Assembly (NCBI RefSeq): GCF_009754905.2
Contig: NZ_CP066775.1
Span: forward strand, 2,232,001 to 2,296,000
Direction of reading: 5' to 3'
DNA from: Mucilaginibacter ginkgonis
GTDB lineage: Bacteria; Bacteroidota; Bacteroidia; Sphingobacteriales; Sphingobacteriaceae
DNA: 64,000 nt
The position numbers were made by a program, and so were the translations under genes. Each line of letters begins with the position of its first letter. The first letter of the stretch is position 1. The notes beneath the pieces were generated by a model. That model did no database searches. It was not told the origin of the DNA and saw nothing but the letters and a program-made list of their open reading frames with translations. This document shows, in pieces, positions 53,502 to 63,687 of the stretch.

Positions 53502-54830
53502 CTATTTAGTTAATTTTAATTTTTGCCAGATGTATTCGCCTACTTTATGACCTTGTACTGCGCCCTGGTTTACACTATTTAGGTAATGTATGCCGCCGTA
53601 AAAGCGGCTTACAGATGTTTCATCTGATGCTTTTATAAAGGAATCGAAGTGGCGCTGCATACCGATGTAGCGTAAATCGCTGGTATCTTGGAAAGCAAAG
53701 TTATCACCAAAAATATGCGTCAAAATTGTTGATGACGCAGCGCTGATGTCGCTATGCCCGCTCGGGTACTCCGGGAACGGCGGTGTTTGCAGCAATGGCA
53801 ACCAGTTATGATCTATCTTGTCGTTAATTACTGTTACAGGGCGAATGTAATTGATGGTGTACTTATCCTGCCATCCGCAAATGAAGGCGTCATATAATGC
53901 TATAGCTGTAAGCGCGTAAGCCTGAGCTGTTTTAACGGCATTGGCCTTAGTTTGCCTGCATGCAATAGTAGTAATACCTATCCAATGCCCGCCGGGAGTA
54001 ATCTTCTTATTGGCGAACATAATGTGCCCTGTATGCTGGATCACAAATGGGTTATCGTCCCAAAATTTCGCGATGGTTACCTGTTCTTTTGTGATGTTTT
54101 TGCTCAGGTTATAAACCTCGACATTTTGTTTGTAATACTGGCTATTCTTGTCTTCATTAAATGCCGGTGGTGGTGGCGTTGGGAACTGTGAAGACGAATC
54201 AACCGCGAAGGTTTTCATTGTGCCCCAGCAAAACTCTACGCCGTCCAAATAATCTGGTGGAGTCGGCTGCCATTTGCCCGGGTCGTGACTTCCTAAAAAC
54301 CGCGGCTTGCCGCGTGTTTGCGGATAATTGTCAAATGCCGCGCGTTTAAGTATAATTTTACCAATGGCTTCGCCAAAAGCTACAGAACGTGCATAAACGG
54401 AATCGTGCAGATTGTCCTGAAAACGGCCAAAAAGTTTGTCTTCGTATTTCTTTAAAGAGTCGACGGAAAATATAACTTTATGGGCAACGGTAAAAAATGC
54501 CTTGCTTGCTGCAAGCGTATAATTGTAAGTTTTGCCTTTTTGCGGCTCAGGCATCTTTGCAAAGCCTCTTAGTTGTGCAGTTATTGAATTATATTTCGGG
54601 TCGGCATAACGCATTGCTTCATAAGAGGCCAGGGAAGCATATCCGTATATCCGGCTGGCTACAGGCGGCGTAAACACATCATAAATAATCACCTGCGTTA
54701 GCTGATCTTCGTTCTGATGAAGTATGTCTGCGTCACTGACTTTTTTACCATCGCCAAGTTTGCTTTTGCAACCTGCAAGGGCAGCAATAACGCACATCAC
54801 TGCGGCTATGTTTATTCTAAGTTTCGGCAT
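53502..54830 (-). CDS. Vanadium-dependent haloperoxidase-like lipoprotein
   Basis: 442 residues. Lipobox C21 (ALAGC). All seven vanadate-contacting residues of vanadium haloperoxidases are present with correct spacing: K323 and R330 in KYTINYIRP, S357-G358-H359 in PSGH, and R409 with H415 in SRFYGGIH. The same site is shared by PAP2 acid phosphatases, so phosphatase activity is a real alternative. It lies at the outer membrane, 3 bases after the VCBS gene and 11 before the heme-c genes. Confidence 0.88.
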   Translation of the reverse strand: MPKLRINIAAVMCVIAALAGCKSKLGDGKKVSDADILHQNEDQLTQVIIYDVFTPPVASRIYGYASLASYEAMRYADPKYNSITAQLRGFAKMPEPQKGKTYNYTLAASKAFFTVAHKVIFSVDSLKKYEDKLFGRFQDNLHDSVYARSVAFGEAIGKIILKRAAFDNYPQTRGKPRFLGSHDPGKWQPTPPDYLDGVEFCWGTMKTFAVDSSSQFPTPPPPAFNEDKNSQYYKQNVEVYNLSKNITKEQVTIAKFWDDNPFVIQHTGHIMFANKKITPGGHWIGITTIACRQTKANAVKTAQAYALTAIALYDAFICGWQDKYTINYIRPVTVINDKIDHNWLPLLQTPPFPEYPSGHSDISAASSTILTHIFGDNFAFQDTSDLRYIGMQRHFDSFIKASDETSVSRFYGGIHYLNSVNQGAVQGHKVGEYIWQKLKLTK

Positions 54831-54833
54831 GGT

Positions 54834-57800
54834 TTAATTAACTGGTATGGAACGTGTTTTACCGTTGCTGCCTGTAATTTGCACGGCAGACATATTGTAT
54901 TCAATATTAAAAAATCTCGCAGACTGAGACAAGAAAGACTCGCCGTTATAAAACTCGATCTTCGATTTTCTTCCATCGCGATATTTAACTTTTGCATACA
55001 TGTCTCCTGCGCTTAAAGACACGGTTTTGACGCTTCTTTTAAGATCATATAATTTAAGCGGACCGGTGTGCTGACTTGCGGCGAGCAAATACTTGTTGTC
55101 TGTGCCGCGCAACTTTATCAACGCTTTGCCGTCGCCCGGAATGTATATACCACTCTGCATTATGGAAAGCGGGGTAAAGCCGCCTTTTCCGTTTCCTTTA
55201 AGCATCAATCCATTAAAGGCGTCATAACGGCCGGTACCTACCTCGGTGCCATAATCGTTACCGTTAAGGATCACATCAAGGTTGCCATCCCCATCAAAAT
55301 CATCAACCGTAATACCGCACAACTGAGATGTTTGCGCCATAATTGGCAAAGGTGAAATGGTAAATTTCCCGCCGCCATCGTTACGTAAATAGCAAGATCT
55401 CAGCTCGTTTACTTTTAACCTGATGCCGCCCTTACGCAGAGAATCAGGGATGACCTGATCCATTGTAGCAACCGCGAACGATTTATAATTCTGGTATTTG
55501 ATACGCATGCTTATTACCTGCTTGACCACATCATCTCGGGTATTGGCAGGAAACTCCTGCATTTTACCCTCTTTATCTTTTAGATAAACAGAGGTAAACG
55601 CATCGTAACTGCCGTTATGGTCAACGTCATTAGCGGTAACATAAACTGGATATTGATCACTTGCTTTGTAAAATGTGTTTAATCCGGTATTCCCTACAAT
55701 ATAGTCGATGTCGCCATCATGGTCAAAATCCCCTGCAGCGATGGTATTCCACCAACCTAGTTTATCAGATATTCCGCTTGCGCTCGTCGTATTCACAAAC
55801 TTGCCGTGGTCATTCTTCATAAACGTAACCGGCATCCACTCGCCTGCCATGATCAGGTCGGGCCAGCCGTCGTTGTTAAAATCGGTAAACAAGGCGTCAC
55901 ATACCAGGCCCACATTTTTTAAAGCCGGTGCCACTTGCTGAGTAACATCAGTAAACTTAACACCGTCTGTTTTAGAATCGTTACGCAGTATAAAACTTGA
56001 GACCGGCTTAGGGTAATTCCAAGGATCTACCCTGCCCGATACAAACAGGTCAAGGTCGCCATCGTGATCGTAATCCACCGCGCGCACGCATAGTTTACTC
56101 GTATTATTTAACGGAAGCGCGTTAGTTTGTTCGCTGAAACTACCTTTACCGTCATTAATATATAATCTATCACCGTAGGTTGGCGATTGCGGGGTAGCCT
56201 CAAACCCTCCGCTCGCCACATACAGATCAAGGTCGCCATCGCCATCAGCGTCAAATAAAAGTAAGCCCTCGTCTTTGCGGATACCATCTTTAGAAGTAAA
56301 CGAAGCATACAATGGTTTTTGAATGAATTTTCCGCTAGCTTGCTGTAAAAGCAATTGAGCCGGATATTTTGAATTGCCGCCTACAACAATATCATCGGTG
56401 CCATCACCATTTACATCTCCCGATGCCATACCCGGGGAAAAGGCTGAAAGTTTGTGCGGCAATAGTTTCTGGATGTTAAAGTCTACAAAATCATCTTCTT
56501 TATGCTGATAGTTGATACCCCTATCGCGGGTTACCTCTGTAAACATTGCACTGTTGTCTATCACAGGGCGATTAAAATTATAAGATTCATTCGCGTTCGC
56601 TATATCAATTTTCAATAATTGATCTGCCTTAATATTTACCAGCGTTTGCTTTTTAAACCCGGGCCAGCGTACAACTACAGAGTCAACTTTTGAGATACCA
56701 CCTAAGCCAAAGTGAGCAACATTCCAGGTTGATGACAAGTAACCCCGGTATGGCGTATTCTCGTAGAACTGCTGTTTGCCATGGTCATAGTAAACATTAA
56801 TTAGGGCACCTATACCGTCAATGTTTTTAGTATCGCCTTTGAGGCTGATGTTTAAATAGTGATCTTGACCATTGGCATCAGCTTTGTCTCTTAAAGTATT
56901 TTTATAGACAAGTGCTTCATCATCAATATTGTTAATCACCATGTCCAGGTCGCCGTCACCGTCCAAATCGGCATAAACAGCACCATTTGAAAACGATGGA
57001 ACTGTCAGCCCCCAGTTTTCTGTCTCGTCTGTAAACTGTAGGTTACCATTGCTCTTAAAAGCATAGTTATGAATCTTTACAATGGGTATCTGATCTAGTA
57101 TCTGCTTTTGTGAGGCCACAGAAAAAGCTTCATCCCTAAAAGTTGTAAAATCGTGGTCTGTAACATCGCGGGGATAGCCATTGGTGATCACAATGTCGCG
57201 GTTGCCATCGTTATCAAAATCTGTAATTAGCGGGCACCAGCTCCAATCTGTTTGGCCAACGCCGCTTAAAAAAGATATTTCGCTAAAGGCCGGTATGCCT
57301 ATGGAGTCGTTTTGCCCTAAACTATAGCCCTGATTTAGTTGGAGGGTATTTCGTGTATATTGATATTGGTATTTGTAATAGTCGAAATTTTGGTATATCT
57401 GGTATGCGTTTGAAGGCATAAACATCTTTTTACGATAATTATCCTCTGGGTTCATGTCGAGTTCAAATACGTCGGGCAAACCGTCATTATTAATGTCGGT
57501 AATGTCTTGGCCCATCGCCGCAGCAGCAGTGTGTTTAAAATATTCTTTACTACGGTCTGTGAATGTCCCGTCGTGGTTATTGATGTAAAGAATATTGTTA
57601 GTTAAAAAGTCGTTGGTAACATAGATATCTTTCCAACCGTCGCCATTTATATCGGCAATGCTGGCGGCATGCCCATAACCTTCAATGGTTATGCCTGCCT
57701 GTTTTGAAACGTCGGTAAAAACCGGGTGTCTTAGCTTCTCATCAAAGTCATTCCTAAAAAGTTTACCGGTACTTGCCTTACTTCCATCGGTCATTAAAGG

Positions 57801-58415
57801 GCGAAAGGTACTAGTGTTATCGCTGTTCTCGGCGTCGTTAACCGCCAGGTACATATCCAGGTCGCCGTCATTATCATAATCAAAGAAATAAGCCATGGTT
57901 GAATGCTTGTTTGCATTAAGGCCATACTCGGCCGCCATTTCTTTAAACGTTGGGATGCCTTCTTTTCCGTTTCCCTGGTTAATATATAAAAGGTTTACGC
58001 GTTTTGTAGAATCTTGCAATAAAGTGTTGCATACGTAAATATCCGGCCAACCGTCATTATTTATATCTACAACTGCAACTCCGCGCGCCCAGCCACCTTT
58101 ACCGCGAACACCGGCGATTGCGGTAACATCGTCAAACTTAAAATTGCCTTTATTAAGATATAATTTATTTGAAACGGCATTACCTGTAAAATACAGATCA
58201 GGTTTACCGTCGCGATTAAAATCACCAACACCTACGCCCCCGCCATTGTAAATATTAACAGTAGATAGCGGGTTGATGGCATCAGTCTCTGTAATATTAT
58301 TCGCAAATTTTATCCCTGTAACTGATGAAGGCATGACTTCGAACAAGGTTTTGTTTTTGCATGAAAACAGAACTACAGAAAACAGTATAGGTGTGAAGAA
58401 TTTAAAGATCTTCAT
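54834..58415 (-). CDS. CRTAC1-like VCBS-repeat lipoprotein with ASPIC/UnbV domain
   Basis: 1193 residues from the ATG at 58415; the frame begins at a TTG (58430), which is rejected. Lipobox C19 (VVLFSC). More than ten FG-GAP/VCBS repeats with DxDxDG-type loops run through the whole protein (DFNRDGKPD, DINNDGWPD, DYDNDGDLD and others). In the middle is an ASPIC/UnbV domain (HFGLGGISKVDSVVVRWPG). Such proteins are common behind SusC/SusD in Bacteroidetes and probably bind ligands at the surface. Preceded by a strong terminator. Confidence 0.87.
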   Translation of the reverse strand: MKIFKFFTPILFSVVLFSCKNKTLFEVMPSSVTGIKFANNITETDAINPLSTVNIYNGGGVGVGDFNRDGKPDLYFTGNAVSNKLYLNKGNFKFDDVTAIAGVRGKGGWARGVAVVDINNDGWPDIYVCNTLLQDSTKRVNLLYINQGNGKEGIPTFKEMAAEYGLNANKHSTMAYFFDYDNDGDLDMYLAVNDAENSDNTSTFRPLMTDGSKASTGKLFRNDFDEKLRHPVFTDVSKQAGITIEGYGHAASIADINGDGWKDIYVTNDFLTNNILYINNHDGTFTDRSKEYFKHTAAAAMGQDITDINNDGLPDVFELDMNPEDNYRKKMFMPSNAYQIYQNFDYYKYQYQYTRNTLQLNQGYSLGQNDSIGIPAFSEISFLSGVGQTDWSWCPLITDFDNDGNRDIVITNGYPRDVTDHDFTTFRDEAFSVASQKQILDQIPIVKIHNYAFKSNGNLQFTDETENWGLTVPSFSNGAVYADLDGDGDLDMVINNIDDEALVYKNTLRDKADANGQDHYLNISLKGDTKNIDGIGALINVYYDHGKQQFYENTPYRGYLSSTWNVAHFGLGGISKVDSVVVRWPGFKKQTLVNIKADQLLKIDIANANESYNFNRPVIDNSAMFTEVTRDRGINYQHKEDDFVDFNIQKLLPHKLSAFSPGMASGDVNGDGTDDIVVGGNSKYPAQLLLQQASGKFIQKPLYASFTSKDGIRKDEGLLLFDADGDGDLDLYVASGGFEATPQSPTYGDRLYINDGKGSFSEQTNALPLNNTSKLCVRAVDYDHDGDLDLFVSGRVDPWNYPKPVSSFILRNDSKTDGVKFTDVTQQVAPALKNVGLVCDALFTDFNNDGWPDLIMAGEWMPVTFMKNDHGKFVNTTSASGISDKLGWWNTIAAGDFDHDGDIDYIVGNTGLNTFYKASDQYPVYVTANDVDHNGSYDAFTSVYLKDKEGKMQEFPANTRDDVVKQVISMRIKYQNYKSFAVATMDQVIPDSLRKGGIRLKVNELRSCYLRNDGGGKFTISPLPIMAQTSQLCGITVDDFDGDGNLDVILNGNDYGTEVGTGRYDAFNGLMLKGNGKGGFTPLSIMQSGIYIPGDGKALIKLRGTDNKYLLAASQHTGPLKLYDLKRSVKTVSLSAGDMYAKVKYRDGRKSKIEFYNGESFLSQSARFFNIEYNMSAVQITGSNGKTRSIPVN

Positions 58416-58446
58416 TGTAAGGGCTTGCAAAAAATAGTTTAAAAAA

Positions 58447-58473
58447 AAGGCGGAAACGTAATGTTTCCGCCTT
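58447..58473 (-). terminator. Strong hairpin terminator between susD and the CRTAC1-like gene
   Basis: Minus strand: AAGGCGGAAAC / GTTTCCGCCTT, a perfect 11-bp stem with a 5-base loop, then TTTTTTTT. It starts 20 bases after the susD stop codon. It should end or attenuate transcription before the downstream four genes. Confidence 0.93.
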
Positions 58474-58493
58474 AAAGATAAAGCTAAAAGCTA

Positions 58494-60329
58494 TTAATAT
58501 CCAGGGTTTTGTTTCAAAGCACCACCTTCACGGCTGATCTCTATCTGAGGGATAGGGAAAACCTCGTGTTTACCGGCAACAAATGTACGGCCGTTAAGAA
58601 CAGGGTTGCTAATACGTGTATCCGCTTTAATGTAAGCGTTGATAGTGTTAGCCATGTAGTTTGCACCTGCAGGGCCGCCAAAAATAGCATCCCAACGTTG
58701 CAAGTCAAAGAAACGGTGACCTTCCATACCAAACTCTAACTGATGCTCCATATATACAGCCTGGCGTGCATACGCCTGACCATTAGCAGCAAACTGACCT
58801 GTGTAAGGTTTAATTACGTAATTAGCAGCGGGAGTAGTAGTATTACCTTTTGATGGTGCGCTGTTATCTACATAAGTATGTACCCAATACTCAGGGTGTT
58901 GTGCCATACGGTTACGGATCACGTTCACATCTGCTTCTGCAGCAGCTAAATTGTTAGCCTCTACATAGCACTCTGCACGCCATAAGTAAAGATCAGCAAC
59001 GCGAATTAACAGATAATTGATAGCTGAGCCCTGGCTTGTTGCCCAGCCGCCGCCTTGATCTGCAGTAGTTGCAACATCCTTTTGGAAGAATACATTTTTC
59101 TTCGGTGTATAAGGAGCAAGGTCACCACGGGTCCAGGTTTCGCCACCGCAAAGACCCCAGTCCTGGTAAGGAATACCACGACGTCCAACAGTAAAGTCTA
59201 AACGTGGATCTACAGCTTCTGTTGTAGGCGTAAACGCAGCGCCCGCAGCTAAACCGTGATCATTTTTAAGGTTAGTAACGTTATACATTGGGAAACCGGT
59301 TGTAGCATCCTTTTGGAACATAGGCAAACCGGCAGCATCCGTTTTAAACGCGTTAGCTAAGTTATATGACGGAATGTAGAAACCACAGCAGCTGGTGTAA
59401 GTACCACCACCAGGGAAGTTCAATACGTCGCCAAAATCACTATTCTGACCGTTAGAACCGTCTTTAGTAGTCATTTGCGCGGCAAATACAGACTCTGCAT
59501 TGTTACGGGTTAAAGCGTAAAAATTATCGCCATATGCACCTAATGCATATTTAGCACCACTTGCAGTTGTACCATTAGTGATCAGATCTGTTAATAATGG
59601 CAATGCCTGAGTGTATTTGTGGTCATACATGTAAGCTTTAGCCAGGAAAGCCTGAGCAGCCCATTTGTTTGCACGGCCTGGTTGAGATTGCGTTGTAGGC
59701 AATGCAGCCATAGCAGCTGTAAAGTCAGCTTCTATTTTATCCCAGATCGGCGCGTTAGGTACGTTTAAGTTACCTGCAGCATAATTAACAGTTTCGTCTA
59801 CGTAAGGTACATTTCTGAAAACCTTCATCAGCTCGAAATTATAAACACCACGTAAAAAACGTGCTTCACCAATTGCCTGGGCACCTTGAGCGGCCGTTAA
59901 TGAACCATCTTTTACCAAAGGAACTTCGGCAATTACGTTGTTCGCACGCACCACACCTGCCAGGTTCACCTGCCATTTAGAGTATACATAGTCATTAGAT
60001 GAGCTAACGATGTGTGCCTCGATATCGCCGGCTGCGTTACCGCCCTGGTCACCAGTATCAGAACCTTTGTAAGCATCATCAGATGCAAGGCCACCGAAAG
60101 ACCAGTTAGATATACCAGAACCGTAATTGGTACCTGGTTGGCCAGAATAATAGCCGTCTAATAATGAGTAAGCACCGATAAGCAAACCGTCAACACCTGC
60201 CTTATTAGCAAGTACGGCACTTCCCAACACGCCCGTTGGGTTTGTATCTAATGCATTCTTACAGGAATAAGTCGCTGTAAGCAAGGCTATTGAGCCTAAT
60301 GCAATTAATTTAAAATTTGATTTTTTCAT
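58494..60329 (-). CDS. SusD/RagB family surface lipoprotein
   Basis: 611 residues. Lipobox C23 (LTATYSC). The SusD features are present: TPR-like helices, FLRGVYNFELMKVFRNVPYV, RANKWAAQAFLAKAYMYDHK, and the C-terminal LEFGMEGHRFFDLQRW then FPIPQIEISR. It caps the SusC channel and binds substrate. Begins 24 bases after susC. The ligand is unknown; there is no glycosidase beside it. Confidence 0.94.
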   Translation of the reverse strand: MKKSNFKLIALGSIALLTATYSCKNALDTNPTGVLGSAVLANKAGVDGLLIGAYSLLDGYYSGQPGTNYGSGISNWSFGGLASDDAYKGSDTGDQGGNAAGDIEAHIVSSSNDYVYSKWQVNLAGVVRANNVIAEVPLVKDGSLTAAQGAQAIGEARFLRGVYNFELMKVFRNVPYVDETVNYAAGNLNVPNAPIWDKIEADFTAAMAALPTTQSQPGRANKWAAQAFLAKAYMYDHKYTQALPLLTDLITNGTTASGAKYALGAYGDNFYALTRNNAESVFAAQMTTKDGSNGQNSDFGDVLNFPGGGTYTSCCGFYIPSYNLANAFKTDAAGLPMFQKDATTGFPMYNVTNLKNDHGLAAGAAFTPTTEAVDPRLDFTVGRRGIPYQDWGLCGGETWTRGDLAPYTPKKNVFFQKDVATTADQGGGWATSQGSAINYLLIRVADLYLWRAECYVEANNLAAAEADVNVIRNRMAQHPEYWVHTYVDNSAPSKGNTTTPAANYVIKPYTGQFAANGQAYARQAVYMEHQLEFGMEGHRFFDLQRWDAIFGGPAGANYMANTINAYIKADTRISNPVLNGRTFVAGKHEVFPIPQIEISREGGALKQNPGY

Positions 60330-60353
60330 AACAAAAAGTGTTTTCTTTATTCG

Positions 60354-63300
60354 TTAAAATGTCATGTTAACACCCAGTAAGAAGCTTTTTTGGTTGTTTG
60401 GATATGCACCAAAATCGATTCCGAAGGCTGCGCTCTGACGGTCGCCGTTACCCAAGTTGTTGATTGAAGGCACCAACTCCGGATCCGGACCGGTATATTT
60501 TGTAATAGTGAACAGGTTGTTACCTTGCAAGTAAACGTGCAATTTAGATACACCAACCGCTTTTAATACAGATGGAGCAAAAGTATAACCTAACTGAGCC
60601 ACCTTCATTCTCAAGAATGAACCATTCTCAATGTAGAAAGTGCTTGGCGCAGAGCTACCTAAAGCCTGGTTAAAAGTCAATACCGGCAATGTTGCACCGG
60701 GGTTAGTAACTACACCGTTGGCAACAATTGCAGAGTTGGTTAACAATTCGGTACGTTTACCGCCTACGAAACCTGCATAAGTGTCTGTGAAATATTTAAC
60801 GTGGTTAAATATTTTATTGCCTTGTGAGCCATAAAAAACCGCAGAGAAATCAAAGCCTTTGTAGCTTGCGTTAAGATTTAAACCGTAAGTAAAGTCAGGG
60901 TTAGGGTTACCAATAAAGGTACGGTCATTGTCATCAATTTTACCGTCGCCATTCACATCAACATATTTGTATGAACCTGCTGCTGCACCGCTATAAGTAG
61001 CGCCAGAGTTTGCATCTGCAGTGCTTTGGTTAATACCTGCAACTTTATAACCAAAGAATGAACCAATTGGGTGGCCAACTTGTTCACGTACAAGCGTACC
61101 AATACGAGAACCTACACCAAGATCAAAATATCCCGGATCAGGTAAGCTGGTAATGGTGTTTTTATAAGTGGTTATATTTGCACCAATGCTGTAACGGAAT
61201 TCGCCAACCTGGTCATGGTAAGTAGCAGAGATATCAAAACCTTTGTTTTCTACGTTACCTAAGTTAACTACAGGAGAACCTGCACCACCTGCAGTTGCAG
61301 GCAATTGTAACGGGAATAGCAAACCGCTGATTCTTTTCTGATAGTACTCAGCTGTGATATCAAAATGGTTAACGATAGAAAGATCGAAACCAATGTTTAA
61401 GATCTTATCTGTTTCCCATGTTGTGCTTGGGTTACCAATGCTTGTTTGATAGAAACCAAGTTGAGTAGAGTTAACACCACCGGCGATGCCATAGAATGAA
61501 CTACCGGGACCATAGTTGTAAGTATCAACAGAGTTAGTGCCGCTAATGTTAGCGTTGCTACCTAATGAACCGTAGCTAGCGCGTAATTTTAAGTCGTTGA
61601 TGACTTTGCTTCCTTTCAAGAACTCTTCTTGTCCAATTCTCCAACCAATGGATCCGGCAGGGAATGTACCGTATTTACGGCCAGGGAAGAAAGAAGAATA
61701 ACCATCGCGACGTACGCTACCACCTAACAAATATTTGTCAGCAAAAGAATAATCAACCTTGGCAAATAAAGATTGTGTAGAAGTTGGCTGATACAGATAT
61801 GTACCATTGCCACCTGTTAAGATGATGCTGGTAGGATCTGTGGTACCTGCAACTGTCAAGAAGTTTGGATCAAGCGTAAAGAAGTTATTAGCCTGAACAC
61901 CTAACTGCTGACCGCCGTTTCTTTTAAACTCGTAACCAACAATAGCACTAATGTTGTGCTTACCAAATATCTGTTTATATTGAACAGTATTGGTTGTATT
62001 GAAGGTGTAAGAGTAGTTAGAAGCAGTATTATACTGATTTGGGTTACCATGCGGCTCAGAGTCGTTATATGGATTGTAACCAGTATAGTAGTAGAAGTTG
62101 TTACGTGCGTTACCGCTAAATGCAGAACGTGCGGTAAAATGTTTCAGGAAATCTAACTCTGCAAACAAAGTACCTTGCATGTTCCAGGTTTTGCTTCTGT
62201 CATTCACAGATCTCATTGCGGTAGCAACAGGGTTGGTTGCATTACCTAACTGTGCAGAAGTACCTGCATAGTTACCACCAAAGTTACCGGCGATATCATA
62301 AACAGGAATTAGTGGTAACTGACGATAAGTTTCTGCTACAGTACCACCTTCTTGTTGCTGATTGTAACCGCTGCCACCATTGTTTTCACGATAAAATACA
62401 TAACCGCTTTCACCTACACGAAACTTATTGTTAAAGTAGCTAAATGTAGTGTTGGCACGGGCAGTATACCTTTTCTCAAAGGTGTTTAACAATGTACCCT
62501 TTTGGTTAAGATAGTTTAAAGAGTATAAGTAGGTGTTGTTGTCATTACCACCGCTTGCAGTGATGGTATGGCTTTGCTGAGGTGCAGAACGGAAAAGCTC
62601 ATGGAACCAATCTGTACCAGCCTGGTTAAATTTTTGAACCAGGAAGTCGTTGTTAGGGTTAGCCGCATCAAATTTGTATAATGCGGTAACAGAAGCATCA
62701 TTTGTTACACCAGATGCTGCACCATTAAATGAACCCGCACCGCGGAAACCGTAAGTTGGCAAAGAACCTGCACCACCTGCGTATAAACCGTTGATTTGAC
62801 CTGCGTCACCAGCCTGGTATGCTAGTTGAGACTGTTGAGCAGGGGTCATTAACCGCCAAACATTACCGCTTAATGGTTTTTGAACGCCATAGTAACCGTC
62901 ATAAGTGAATGTAGATTTTCCTGATCTGCCTTTTTTGGTTGTTACAACGATAACACCGTTACCACCGGCAACACCATAGATAGCTGCAGAACCCGCGTCT
63001 TTCAACACAGAGATGCTTTCTATATCTGTAGGGTTAACCTGAGACATGTTATTGGTTTGCACACCATCAATCACATATAACGGTGATGTGTTACCAAAGT
63101 TGTTTACACCACGGATAAACACAGTACTGTTAGCACCCGGAGCACCCTGGTTGATTACGGTAACACCAGATGCCTGGCCTTGGAGTAATTGCTCAGAACT
63201 TGTAGCGGGCAGTTTTTTTGCGTCATTAACGCTTACTACCGCCACGGAACCGGTGATGTCCTTTTTAACCTGCGTGGTGTAACCTGTTACAACCACATCT

Positions 63301-63620
63301 TCTAATTGGTTGGTTGCCACAGCCAGGGTTACATTTATAGGACCGCCGCTTACAGCAACTTCCTGGGTTTTATAACCCACATAAGTAATTACCAACGTTT
63401 GGCCGTTTGAGGCGTTTAACGAGAAATTACCATTAACATCAGTTACGGTACCAACAGTAGTGCCTTTGATGCGTACAGCCGCACCAACCACTCCTTGTTT
63501 GTCATCGGCGCCGATAACCCGGCCGGTGACCCTTGTTTGCGCCGTAACTGCCAATGAAGAGAGTATGCATGCAAATAGCAAACACATCACTCTTACCTTT
63601 AGTAGTAAACTTTTAAACAT
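60354..63620 (-). CDS. SusC/RagA family TonB-linked outer-membrane protein
   Basis: 1088 residues. Signal peptide (ends AVTAQ), carboxypeptidase-regulatory-like domain (about 28-110, VTGRVIGADDKQGVVGAAV), plug with PLYVIDGVQTNN and DIESISVLKDAGSAAIYG, then a 22-strand barrel ending in a C-terminal aromatic strand. No STN domain, so no sigma/anti-sigma signalling is expected. It transports a bulky ligand with SusD under TonB control. Confidence 0.95.
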   Translation of the reverse strand: MFKSLLLKVRVMCLLFACILSSLAVTAQTRVTGRVIGADDKQGVVGAAVRIKGTTVGTVTDVNGNFSLNASNGQTLVITYVGYKTQEVAVSGGPINVTLAVATNQLEDVVVTGYTTQVKKDITGSVAVVSVNDAKKLPATSSEQLLQGQASGVTVINQGAPGANSTVFIRGVNNFGNTSPLYVIDGVQTNNMSQVNPTDIESISVLKDAGSAAIYGVAGGNGVIVVTTKKGRSGKSTFTYDGYYGVQKPLSGNVWRLMTPAQQSQLAYQAGDAGQINGLYAGGAGSLPTYGFRGAGSFNGAASGVTNDASVTALYKFDAANPNNDFLVQKFNQAGTDWFHELFRSAPQQSHTITASGGNDNNTYLYSLNYLNQKGTLLNTFEKRYTARANTTFSYFNNKFRVGESGYVFYRENNGGSGYNQQQEGGTVAETYRQLPLIPVYDIAGNFGGNYAGTSAQLGNATNPVATAMRSVNDRSKTWNMQGTLFAELDFLKHFTARSAFSGNARNNFYYYTGYNPYNDSEPHGNPNQYNTASNYSYTFNTTNTVQYKQIFGKHNISAIVGYEFKRNGGQQLGVQANNFFTLDPNFLTVAGTTDPTSIILTGGNGTYLYQPTSTQSLFAKVDYSFADKYLLGGSVRRDGYSSFFPGRKYGTFPAGSIGWRIGQEEFLKGSKVINDLKLRASYGSLGSNANISGTNSVDTYNYGPGSSFYGIAGGVNSTQLGFYQTSIGNPSTTWETDKILNIGFDLSIVNHFDITAEYYQKRISGLLFPLQLPATAGGAGSPVVNLGNVENKGFDISATYHDQVGEFRYSIGANITTYKNTITSLPDPGYFDLGVGSRIGTLVREQVGHPIGSFFGYKVAGINQSTADANSGATYSGAAAGSYKYVDVNGDGKIDDNDRTFIGNPNPDFTYGLNLNASYKGFDFSAVFYGSQGNKIFNHVKYFTDTYAGFVGGKRTELLTNSAIVANGVVTNPGATLPVLTFNQALGSSAPSTFYIENGSFLRMKVAQLGYTFAPSVLKAVGVSKLHVYLQGNNLFTITKYTGPDPELVPSINNLGNGDRQSAAFGIDFGAYPNNQKSFLLGVNMTF

Positions 63621-63687
63621 AAGATTTGAGTTTTTAGTTGATTAATTGATTTGATTTATTATTTGAGCTATTAGTTGCGCGAGAGTT

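Noticed and set aside
54834..58430. Start of the CRTAC1-like gene at the TTG 58430
   Set aside because: The ATG at 58415 puts the lipoprotein signal peptide at the natural N-terminus.
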